Origin: Bacteroidaceae bacterium
GTDB taxonomy: Bacteria > Bacteroidota > Bacteroidia > Bacteroidales > Bacteroidaceae
Direction: 5' to 3'
NCBI GenBank assembly: GCA_021443285.1
Contig: JABUUG010000086.1
Coordinates: 1 to 5,888, forward strand
Length of the DNA: 5,888 nt
Shown here: one piece after another, positions 1-5,888 of the stretch
Layout of the letters: each line of letters starts with the position of its first letter
Position numbering within the stretch: position 1 is the first letter of the stretch
Notes under the pieces: model-generated
What the model was told of the DNA's origin: nothing
What the model saw: only the letters and a program-made list of their open reading frames with translations
Database searches by the model: none
Program-made: the position numbers and the translations under genes

Positions 1-819
1 CTGCGTCATAAGCGGCGAACCGCCTTCGGACGATGTTGCGAGGAGTCCGGCGATGGAGTATATCTGTGTGGTCTCAAGGCTTTCAGCCAGTGTGAGCGGT
101 GGAAGGATGGTGGGCAGCCGCTTTGCCATCATCGACTTTCCGCTGCCCGGAGGCCCCACCAAGAGCATGTTATGTCCGCCCGCCGCCGCCACCTCCATAG
201 CGCGCTTCATCACCTCCTGACCCTTCACGTCGGAGAAGTCCATGTCGAAGTGTTGCTGCTGCTCCACAAACTCCTTTCTCGTATCCACAACGGTGGGTTC
301 AAGATGCTGCGGGTTCCCTTTCAGGAAGTCTATGACCTCGCTGATATGCCCCACCCCATAGACGTCAAGGTTATTCACGACAGCCGCCTCGCGCACATTC
401 GCCTTCGGCACTATCAGTCCCTTGAAACAGCCCTTACGCGCCTCTATGGCTATCGGCAGCGCACCCTTGATGGGCTGTATGGTGCCGTCGAGACTCAGCT
501 CTCCGAGGAAGAGGTAGTCCTTCAGGCAGTCGGCATCCACCTGCCCGTTCAGTGCCAGCAGGGACATCGCCACAGAGAGGTCGTAGCTGCTGCCCTCCTT
601 CCTCAGGTCGGCAGGCGCAAGGTTTATGGTGTATTCCGCGAGCTTCGGCGCCTTGCCGATGGCTGTCAGCGAGGCGTATATGCGGTCGTGGCTCTCCTTG
701 ACAGCCGTGTCGCCAAGACCAGAAAGATGATAGTGCATACCCGTGGTACAGAAAGCCTCAACAGTTACTATGGACACTTCGAGTCCATTGAGCGCAGCGC
801 AGTATGTTTTTACTATCAT
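1..819 (-). CDS. comM: YifB/ComM-family Mg-chelatase-like AAA+ ATPase (N-terminal 273 codons, 3' end beyond window)
   Basis: Start is ATG at 819-817 (protein begins [20 protein letters not shown]). No alternative start lies between it and the upstream in-frame stop near 871, and the family typically begins in this way. Residues ~15-165 form the ChlI/Lon-like fold typical of YifB, with the conserved stretches [16 protein letters not shown] (66-81), GELSLDG (106-112) and [11 protein letters not shown] (114-124). The Mg-chelatase AAA+ domain starts near 192 ([19 protein letters not shown]) and has a clear Walker A, GPPGSGKS, at 222-229. Walker B, sensor and C-terminal regions lie outside the window; family members are about 500 residues, so a little over half is seen. 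In Vibrio and Haemophilus, ComM is a cytoplasmic helicase that helps branch migration during integration of transforming DNA. In Bacteroidota the gene is widely conserved but its role is less clear. It has its own promoter and is separated from the upstream glycan operon by a terminator, so it is probably not co-transcribed with it. Family assignment is firm; the physiological role is inference. Confidence 0.95.
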   Translation of the reverse strand, partial: MIVKTYCAALNGLEVSIVTVEAFCTTGMHYHLSGLGDTAVKESHDRIYASLTAIGKAPKLAEYTINLAPADLRKEGSSYDLSVAMSLLALNGQVDADCLKDYLFLGELSLDGTIQPIKGALPIAIEARKGCFKGLIVPKANVREAAVVNNLDVYGVGHISEVIDFLKGNPQHLEPTVVDTRKEFVEQQQHFDMDFSDVKGQEVMKRAMEVAAAGGHNMLLVGPPGSGKSMMAKRLPTILPPLTLAESLETTQIYSIAGLLATSSEGGSPLMTQ

Positions 820-900
820 AACAGGAAAAGTTAATGTCTCTGAACACTTCTTATTTCGGGGAAATCGCTCTGGTCAAGTTTTGCCGCAGATGTTCTTGGC
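820..900 (-). other. 5' leader of the comM-like gene with two short inverted repeats
   Basis: If the promoter at 906-937 is used, the transcript carries a leader of about 80 nt before the ATG. Two short inverted repeats are visible: GCCGC/GCGGC arms at 883-887 and 899-903 with an 11-nt loop, and ATTTC/GAAAT arms at 853-857 and 861-865 with a 3-nt loop. Neither is followed by a T-tract, so they are not terminators. No Shine-Dalgarno is obvious before the start codon, which is common in this phylum. No known riboswitch class was recognised. Any regulatory role is speculative. Confidence 0.25.
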
Positions 901-905
901 GGCTG

Positions 906-937
906 CAAATATACAATTCTTTCTCTCTACATACAAA
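906..937 (-). promoter_or_regulatory. Bacteroidota-type promoter (TTTG-N20-TATATTTG) upstream of the comM-like gene
   Basis: On the minus strand, TTTG (937-934) is followed after 20 bases by TATATTTG (913-906). This matches the Bacteroides consensus of TTTG at -33 and TAnnTTTG at -7, with near-ideal spacing. It lies downstream of the operon terminator and about 90 bases before the comM start, the expected place for an independent promoter. Transcription would begin near 900. The match is seen directly; activity is inferred. Confidence 0.7.
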
Positions 938-966
938 CAAATCCTCCCCTCTCCCACCAAATAATC

Positions 967-1003
967 AAAAAAAGAAACCGGCTGGCACAAAGCCCGCCGG
1001 TTT
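967..1003 (-). terminator. Rho-independent terminator closing the SusC-SusD-lipoprotein operon
   Basis: Read on the minus strand, arms AAACCGGC (1003-996) and GCCGGTTT (982-975) pair perfectly over 8 bp. One G/A mismatch follows, then three further pairs (GGC/GCC) enclose a 5-nt TTTGT loop. The stem is followed by C and seven T (973-967). It begins 31 bases after the stop codon of the lipoprotein gene at 1035 and precedes the comM promoter. This placement separates the two transcription units. The opposite strand also has T-rich sequence after the stem, but no plus-strand gene needs it. Confidence 0.9.
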
Positions 1004-1034
1004 ACTTTTGTAATGAAACGTATGTAGAAGCTTC

Positions 1035-2594
1035 TTACTTCAGCCAACGTGGGTCGCCGACCTTCTTGTCCTTGACGTCGTCGTTAGTAACGGTGAAGTC
1101 GAGGTTTGCAGCATCCTTGAACTTAGGATCCATCTCAGCTGCCCAGCCGTGGTCGTCTGCACATGCGCTGCTCCAGATGTTCGGGCAGTTAGAGTAAACA
1201 ACGTTGCTGAACGATGTTTCTGCCTTCCACTTGTCTGCACGTCCCCATGTACCGCAGTAAGCTGCTGCCGCGCCTGCCGTACCTACATTGACGACGAGGA
1301 GGTCTGTTGCAGTGAAGCTACCCTTATTGTCCATACGGAAGAGACCTGTGTTGTTGCCGTCATCGATAAAGCCGATATTGTAGATAGTACAGTTAGCGAA
1401 CGTTACCTTGTAGCCGGCAGAAGCCTGGTTGCGCACGAACGAGCGGTGGCCGTTGGCGAATGTGGAGTTGGTAACAGTGAGCGAGCCGAGAGCATTGCCA
1501 CGGATGTCGAAGCCGTCGCCGCCGCCGTCGCCCTTGGCGTTCATGTTGTAGAGCATACAGTTGTCAATCTCAACGTCGCCTATATCACCCTTCTTGTTGT
1601 TGTAGAAGACGTGCTTAACCTGATTCATGACGTCGCATCCTGTCATCTTGAAGCTTACGAGCTTGCCGGAAACCATCTCGAAGAGGTTGTCCGACTTACC
1701 CTCTGTGCCGTCCTCAGTTATGTAGTTACCATCGATGATAAGGTTGCTCAGCACGAGGCTGTTCACATCGCCGGCAATGGCGAAACGACCATGGAGGACA
1801 GGGCGTGCAGAAGGCTTGAAGCCGGAAATCTTCACAGACTTGTTGAGCTGGAAGTTGCCGATGTGCTGTTCGCCCTCAACAATGATGAACTCTGTTCCGT
1901 CTGCGCAGTCGGTGAGCATCTGCTTGAAGTTGTCGGTTGAGTAAACAGGGATGGCATCGCCGAAGTCGATGAGTGTAGTGAACTCGACAGTACCGCGGGT
2001 CTTGCTGCCGTTCATAAGCACAGCCTTGTACTTCGTTTCAGGTGTGAGGCCTTCGATGGTTGCACAGCCCGCCGCAATGTCATCGGCAGTAACGGTATAA
2101 GTGATGTCGCCCGGAGTCAGGACAATGGTAGTGGCCTTCTCTCCTGCCGGCCAGCACAGTGTAACAGACTTGGCTGTAATATCGTCTTCGGCAACAGGGT
2201 AGAAGATCTGCTCCTTGGCGGTCTCTGCCTGGGCGTATGAGAAGAGAGATGCCGGTATGGTTTTGCTGCAGCACTGCACACCGATGATATATACGCTTTC
2301 GCCCTCAAGACCCGTAACGGTGTATTTGTTCTCTGTGCAGTCGAAACTCAGTATTGCCTGACCAGTAGGTTCTGTACCATTAAATACCTCAATGTGGTAG
2401 CTTTCAGCATTTGGCATTGCAGTCCATGAGAGTTCTACCTGAACACCCTTGACCCTTGCCTTCAGGTCTGTAGGCGACAACAAACGACTGTAAACCTTGC
2501 TTGTTATTTCCCCTGGAGCATCGCTGCAGGCGGTCAGGCCAAGTGAACCAAGGCCTAACACGCACGCAATTATGGAATATTTGTTTAGTTTCAT
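1035..2594 (-). CDS. Surface lipoprotein with two FN3-like domains and a DUF4957/DUF5123-type beta-helix (519 aa)
   Basis: The N-terminus is a lipoprotein signal peptide (MKLNKYSIIACVLGLGSLGL) with lipobox LTAC and lipid-attachment Cys23, followed by SDAPGE, so export to the outer membrane is expected. Two fibronectin type III-like domains follow at ~40-125 (VELSWTAMPNAESYHIEV, then YTVTGLEGESVY) and ~131-208 (SVTLCWPA, then IEGLTPETKYKAVL). Residues ~215-519 read as a right-handed beta-helix. Rungs of the form x-x-N/G-C/S-x-x-x-N recur at 282-289, 317-324, 343-350, 374-381, 399-406, 429-436 and 462-469. The GDGGGDGFDIRG segment (355-366) and the C-terminal end GDPRWLK resemble DUF5123 proteins; the preceding part resembles DUF4957. 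Such proteins commonly sit beside SusC/SusD pairs, often in plant-glycan loci, and are thought to act as surface glycan-binding proteins, though beta-helix folds also occur in pectate lyases. No catalytic site could be assigned. It is the last gene of the operon, 31 nt after susD. The domain reading is fairly secure; glycan binding is inference. Confidence 0.88.
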   Translation of the reverse strand: MKLNKYSIIACVLGLGSLGLTACSDAPGEITSKVYSRLLSPTDLKARVKGVQVELSWTAMPNAESYHIEVFNGTEPTGQAILSFDCTENKYTVTGLEGESVYIIGVQCCSKTIPASLFSYAQAETAKEQIFYPVAEDDITAKSVTLCWPAGEKATTIVLTPGDITYTVTADDIAAGCATIEGLTPETKYKAVLMNGSKTRGTVEFTTLIDFGDAIPVYSTDNFKQMLTDCADGTEFIIVEGEQHIGNFQLNKSVKISGFKPSARPVLHGRFAIAGDVNSLVLSNLIIDGNYITEDGTEGKSDNLFEMVSGKLVSFKMTGCDVMNQVKHVFYNNKKGDIGDVEIDNCMLYNMNAKGDGGGDGFDIRGNALGSLTVTNSTFANGHRSFVRNQASAGYKVTFANCTIYNIGFIDDGNNTGLFRMDNKGSFTATDLLVVNVGTAGAAAAYCGTWGRADKWKAETSFSNVVYSNCPNIWSSACADDHGWAAEMDPKFKDAANLDFTVTNDDVKDKKVGDPRWLK

Positions 2595-2625
2595 TTTCTC
2601 AAAACTTTAAGTATTATAAAAATGC

Positions 2626-4434
2626 TTATTCAGGCAGTTCTTGCTTAAGAATACCGTTGCCCTTGTCAATAAATGTCTGCCAGATAGGCCACAAGCAATG
2701 CTCACTTGGCTTGTCAACAACATAGAGGCCGTCTATGTCGTCATCTGCGAGCTGGAGCACGCCGTTGGATACGAACCAACCCTTGCTTTCCCATCCGAGA
2801 GCCTTACCAACCTCATCGGTGTCGCCCTTCTCAAGACCATAGATTTCAAGAGTCTCTCCGTCTTCCTTGAGTTGGAAGTAAAGCTTGTCGGGATAGCCGG
2901 CATATTCGTCTGTACGGTTCTGCAGACGGCGCATCTTGGCCTTTGCCTCTGCCATAACCTCGTCAATGATTCCCCAGCGCACGAGGTCAGCCTTGCGGAG
3001 AGCCTCGCCGGCGAACTCGAACTTGCGCTGGTCAACAATACCCTGGAAGAAGGCATTCTTGCTGGCTGTATATTTCGCCATAAGCTCCGTAACCTTGTTT
3101 GCAGGCAGCGCGCGGTCGAGGATGGGCTTCATGTATTTCGCAGCGCTTGCAGGGCCTTCAAGCTCGTTGATAGCCTCAGCAGCCATCAGATAAACGTCGG
3201 CGAGACGCATATACTGCCAGTTCACACCGTCGTCGTTTGTAGATGTCACATAGCGCGACATCCACTCGTAGCGCAGCTTGCCGAAGTTCCAGCCGTTCAT
3301 CTTGTTGAGCTCCTGATAAGACTTTCCCTCAACGAGTTCCTTGCTCCATTGGTATGGCACGCAAGTGATGTCGCGGCGTATATCTTCCGGATCATAGTCA
3401 TAGAAGAGTGTCGGCAGCGGGCCGTTCACACCACCCTGGGCCTGGCCTGTATATTGGTCTATCGCCTGGTGGCGTACACCCCATGTGTAGAGCACACGTC
3501 CGCGTCCGTCAGAGAATGGAATCTCCCAGATAGACTCACCGCCGGCAGTTACATTGTCCTTGCAGAGCTTGTCGAAGTTGTCCTTGAACTCGCCGAGTGT
3601 GTTGCGGTAGCTGCCCGGGACATTTTCAAGTATGCTGAGACACTCGTCCATTGCAATCCTGTACATCTTGTCTGGAGCAAGGTCCGGACAAGTGCTGCGA
3701 CGATAGCCGTTGGCACGCTGACCGTAGCCTCCAGCCTGAAGGGCGATGCGGGCACGCAGAGCCTTTACGAAGGTCTTGCTTACACGCTCTGTTGAAGAGG
3801 TGATTTTGTTCTCGTTCGGCCAGTAGCAGTAGTCTTCTGCCTCAAGAAGGTCTGAGAGCAGGCGGACGTAGATAGAGTCGCGGTTGCAGCGTGGCAGGTA
3901 AACGTTTTCGGCGCTGTTCGGGACAAAACGCGCCGGCACGTCGCCCCATGCCTTTATGAGGTCGCTGTAGATTACGGCACGCAGGGTGAGAGCCTCACCA
4001 TAGAGCTGACCCATATCCTTCGAGGTTTCAATGTTTCCGTATTTCTTCAGTCCCTCAATGGCGAGATTGGCACGCTCGATGCCTTCGTAGAACTTGGCGT
4101 AGGCATTGTTGTCGGTGTTCATCTGACCGTTGTTGGCGAGAGTGGCGTAGTTGCCGAGGCTGTTCTTGTCGGCGAGCTTGTCCTTGTAGGAGTGTCCGCT
4201 GATAATCCATTCGCAGTCGGAGTTCACGCCATAGTATGGCAGGAAGCGTCCGCGGTATGAGTTTGTCTCTCCGAATGACACGTGGATGGACATCACAGCC
4301 TGCTCTGCTGAGGAGTACATGCTGTAAACGCCCTGCGCATCGAGTGTTGACTGTGAGGGGGCGTCCATGTTACACGAAGTGGCGAGCCCCATAGCAGCGA
4401 GAGAGATTAATGTATAATTGAGAATCTTTTTCAT
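2626..4434 (-). CDS. susD: SusD/RagB-family nutrient-binding outer-membrane lipoprotein (602 aa, complete)
   Basis: This is the surface-exposed lid that binds glycan and closes over its SusC partner. The signal peptide MKKILNYTLISLAAMGLATSC has lipobox ATSC with Cys21 as the lipidated residue. The N-terminal helical repeat region contains the family signature EALTLRAVIYSDLIKAWGDVP around 147-167. The C-terminal signatures are also intact: NWQYMRLADVYLMAAEAINE (405-424), DQRKFEFAGEALRKADLVRWG (468-488), and the terminal WPIWQTFIDKG (582-592), a variant of the usual PIP motif near the C-terminus. Length is typical or slightly long for SusD homologues. It starts 20 nt after the susC stop, the usual susC-susD arrangement, with a purine-rich ribosome-binding site. 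Aromatic residues that could stack on sugar rings are abundant (e.g. Y67, Y68, W76, Y344, Y346), but the ligand cannot be read from sequence. The symbol denotes family only, not the starch-specific SusD. Confidence 0.96.
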   Translation of the reverse strand: MKKILNYTLISLAAMGLATSCNMDAPSQSTLDAQGVYSMYSSAEQAVMSIHVSFGETNSYRGRFLPYYGVNSDCEWIISGHSYKDKLADKNSLGNYATLANNGQMNTDNNAYAKFYEGIERANLAIEGLKKYGNIETSKDMGQLYGEALTLRAVIYSDLIKAWGDVPARFVPNSAENVYLPRCNRDSIYVRLLSDLLEAEDYCYWPNENKITSSTERVSKTFVKALRARIALQAGGYGQRANGYRRSTCPDLAPDKMYRIAMDECLSILENVPGSYRNTLGEFKDNFDKLCKDNVTAGGESIWEIPFSDGRGRVLYTWGVRHQAIDQYTGQAQGGVNGPLPTLFYDYDPEDIRRDITCVPYQWSKELVEGKSYQELNKMNGWNFGKLRYEWMSRYVTSTNDDGVNWQYMRLADVYLMAAEAINELEGPASAAKYMKPILDRALPANKVTELMAKYTASKNAFFQGIVDQRKFEFAGEALRKADLVRWGIIDEVMAEAKAKMRRLQNRTDEYAGYPDKLYFQLKEDGETLEIYGLEKGDTDEVGKALGWESKGWFVSNGVLQLADDDIDGLYVVDKPSEHCLWPIWQTFIDKGNGILKQELPE

Positions 4435-4437
4435 GTT

Positions 4438-4448
4438 CTTTCCTTTCT
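4438..4448 (-). promoter_or_regulatory. Purine-rich ribosome-binding site of the susD homologue
   Basis: The minus strand reads AGAAAGGAAAG immediately before the ATG at 4434. The AGGA core (4444-4441) is 6 nt from the start codon, a good Shine-Dalgarno spacing. This is notable because the lipoprotein gene (start 2594) has only an A/T-rich upstream stretch, and the comM-like gene likewise lacks an obvious one. It may support strong translation of SusD from the polycistronic message. Confidence 0.45.
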
Positions 4449-4454
4449 TAAAGA

Positions 4455-5885
4455 TTAGAAATTGAGGTTCAGACCAATTGTGTATGACCTGCTGCGTGGA
4501 TAACCAGAGTAGTCAACATTTGGTGTAAGGTTGGTTTTGCGGATACAGTCAGCCTCCGGGTCCATACCAGTATAGTTGGTAACTGTAAACACATTGTAAA
4601 CAGTGAAGTAGAAGCGCAGAGAGTTGATGCAGATCTTCTTCGTGAGATCCTTCGGCAGGGTGTAGCCGAGCGAGAGAGTGTTGAGGCGGAGGAAGGAAGC
4701 CTTCTCTATTGCCCAGTCTGTGAGAATCATCTTGTTCATGTATGGCGACCACATTGTGGTGTTGGCATTCATGGCGGTGAGCTTCTCCATGTCGTTGCAG
4801 AGTGTGCCGTCCTCGTTGAGGTTGGTCCAGCGCTTGCCGTCGGCCATTACGTCTATCATGTTGCGGTACTGGTACTTGCCTGTAGAAGTGTATTCTATCT
4901 TGTTTGCGTTATAAACGTCGTTGCCGATAGAATAGTTGAAGTTGGCGGTGAGGTCGAAGCCATAGAGGCGGCCGTTGATGGTGAAACCACCGAATGCGGC
5001 AGGAGATGTATTACCAATCTCCACTATATCCTCTTCACCAATCTTGCCGTCGCCGTTCACGTCCTTGAGCTTGAGGGTACCAGGACGCTTTACGCCTGTG
5101 ATGTTAGAGTCGTCGACAACACCTTCCTTGAGAATCCACTCCTTCTTCACTGCATCGTAGCGTTCAAAGTCTGACACTTCATAGCGTCCGTTGCCGTCAA
5201 TCTTGTAACCGATGATTGTACCGAGCTGGCTGCCTACGGCGAGCTTGTAGTCGTATCCGATTTCTGTAGATGCCCACTGGGTGTTCCAACCGAAGTCGTT
5301 CAGCTCTCCGAGATCCACGATGGTGTTCTTGTTGATGCCGACGTTGGCAGTGATGTCGAGTCCGTAGTTCTTCTTGTTCAGGGCATGCCATGTGAGCGAG
5401 ATTTCAACACCCTTGTTCTCTGTCTTACCCATGTTGCGGTACTGGCTGTCATAGCCTGTACCAGCCACCGGGAAGGAGATGAGCAGGTCTTTTGTGGTGT
5501 TGATGTAAGCCTCAACGCTACCGTTCAGTTTTCCTCCGAAGAGAGTGAAGTCGAGACCGAGGTTACGTGTGATGGTGGTTTCCCACTTCAGGTCGGGGTT
5601 AGCCATAATCTTTGATGGCGCCCAGTATGTTGTGATGCCGTTCACCCAAGTGGTGGAAGCAGGAGTGTACTCCTGTACGAGCTGACCGGAAGGGATATTG
5701 TTGTTACCGGCAGTACCGATAGAGAAGCGGAGCTTCAAGTCGTCGAGCCATTTCTCAGTAGCCTTCATGAAAGGCTCGGCAGAGATACGCCATGCCACAG
5801 CACCTGAAGGGAAGTATCCCCAACGGTTGCCCTCAGAGAACTTAGAAGAGAAGTCGAATCTAATTGAATTAGATGGCAAGATTAT
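4455..5885 (-). CDS. susC: SusC/RagA-family TonB-dependent outer-membrane transporter (C-terminal ~476 codons, 5' part beyond window, frame break at edge)
   Basis: This is the C-terminal beta-barrel half of a SusC-type importer, which moves oligosaccharides across the outer membrane with TonB-ExbBD energy. Numbering residues from the codon at 5879, family marks include DFSSKFSEGNRWGYFPSGA (9-27), WRISAEPF (30-37), FSIGTAGNNNIPSG (52-65), an EF-hand-like DVNGDGKIGEED loop (273-284) before GNTSPAAFGGF, SFLRLNTLSLGYTLPKDL (395-412), and the terminal strand SYTIGLNLNF ending in Phe, as expected for barrel insertion. SusC proteins are usually near 1000 residues, so roughly half is missing, including signal peptide, plug and TonB box. 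The frame meets TAA at 5888-5886, and no ATG precedes the conserved block, only a TTG at 5879. The ORF is therefore not a genuine 474-residue gene but the tail of a longer one, with a likely single-base frame disruption or a junction near 5867-5871. The susD homologue follows 20 nt downstream. Confidence 0.93.
   Translation of the reverse strand: MILPSNSIRFDFSSKFSEGNRWGYFPSGAVAWRISAEPFMKATEKWLDDLKLRFSIGTAGNNNIPSGQLVQEYTPASTTWVNGITTYWAPSKIMANPDLKWETTITRNLGLDFTLFGGKLNGSVEAYINTTKDLLISFPVAGTGYDSQYRNMGKTENKGVEISLTWHALNKKNYGLDITANVGINKNTIVDLGELNDFGWNTQWASTEIGYDYKLAVGSQLGTIIGYKIDGNGRYEVSDFERYDAVKKEWILKEGVVDDSNITGVKRPGTLKLKDVNGDGKIGEEDIVEIGNTSPAAFGGFTINGRLYGFDLTANFNYSIGNDVYNANKIEYTSTGKYQYRNMIDVMADGKRWTNLNEDGTLCNDMEKLTAMNANTTMWSPYMNKMILTDWAIEKASFLRLNTLSLGYTLPKDLTKKICINSLRFYFTVYNVFTVTNYTGMDPEADCIRKTNLTPNVDYSGYPRSRSYTIGLNLNF
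5858..5874. repeat. 17-bp near-perfect palindrome (8-bp arms, 1-nt centre) inside the susC homologue
   Basis: The plus strand reads ATCTAATT-G-AATTAGAT, two perfectly complementary 8-base arms around a single central base. Complementarity stops outside the arms (5857 A against 5875 G), so it is not a long fold-back. It lies at the point where the susC reading frame becomes interrupted, 14 bases from the window end. It could be chance in an A/T-rich codon run, a recombinase site, or a place where sequencing or assembly failed. The structure is seen directly; its meaning is unknown. Confidence 0.4.
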
Positions 5886-5888
5886 TTA

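Noticed and set aside
172..834. 220-codon open frame on the plus strand at the left edge
   Set aside because: It is antisense to the comM-like gene, whose Walker A and YifB motifs identify the minus strand as coding.
883..903. GCCGC/GCGGC hairpin as a terminator or riboswitch
   Set aside because: The stem is only five pairs with an 11-nt loop and has no T-tract. It matches no riboswitch I recognise.
1149..1940. 263-codon open frame on the plus strand
   Set aside because: It is antisense to the beta-helix lipoprotein. The product is a Val/Glu/Ala-rich run without signal peptide or motif.
2641..3795. 384-codon open frame on the plus strand
   Set aside because: It lies wholly antisense to the susD homologue, whose translation carries clear family motifs. 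Its own product has no recognisable domain and is rich in Leu/Val/Ala, as expected from a complementary-strand shadow.
4455..5879. A complete short 474-residue gene starting at TTG 5879
   Set aside because: The product lacks a signal peptide, plug domain and TonB box, and begins inside a conserved SusC barrel block. It is the tail of a longer gene.
5858..5888. Fold-back (hairpin) chimera at the window end
   Set aside because: If the end were a read folded back on itself, complementarity would continue past the palindrome arms. It stops at 5857/5875, so a simple fold-back artefact is not supported.
1..5888. CRISPR array, tRNA, rRNA or insertion sequence
   Set aside because: No spaced direct repeats, tRNA-like cloverleaf, rRNA segment or transposase motif was noticed by eye on either strand.

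Overview
The window looks like Bacteroidota DNA, most likely Bacteroidales (a Bacteroides or Prevotella relative). The evidence is a SusC/SusD pair, Bacteroidota-type lipoproteins, and a TTTG / TAnnTTTG promoter of the kind used in this phylum. No rRNA or taxonomic marker is present, so genus is inference. All four real genes lie on the minus strand, and the long plus-strand reading frames are antisense shadows.

Right to left (direction of transcription): (1) 4455-5885, the C-terminal half of a SusC/RagA-type TonB-dependent outer-membrane transporter, cut at the window edge and with an apparent reading-frame break in its last ~20 bases; (2) 2626-4434, a complete SusD/RagB-type surface glycan-binding lipoprotein; (3) 1035-2594, a complete lipoprotein with two fibronectin type III-like domains followed by a right-handed beta-helix region of the DUF4957/DUF5123 kind; (4) a strong intrinsic terminator at 967-1003 that closes this operon; (5) a Bacteroidota-type promoter at 906-937 driving (6) the N-terminal half of a YifB/ComM-family Mg-chelatase-like AAA+ ATPase, 1-819, cut at the left edge.

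Genes 1-3 form the core of a polysaccharide utilization locus. The two lipoproteins would hold a glycan at the cell surface, and SusC with SusD would import oligosaccharides using TonB energy. No degradative enzyme, sensor or regulator is visible, so the substrate cannot be fixed. The DUF4957/DUF5123 partner hints at a pectin-like or other plant glycan, but only weakly. The ComM-like gene is a separate housekeeping or DNA-processing unit.

I see no convincing new system. The points most worth a second look are the frame break plus palindrome at the right edge of susC, and the FN3 plus beta-helix lipoprotein, whose biochemical role is poorly defined.
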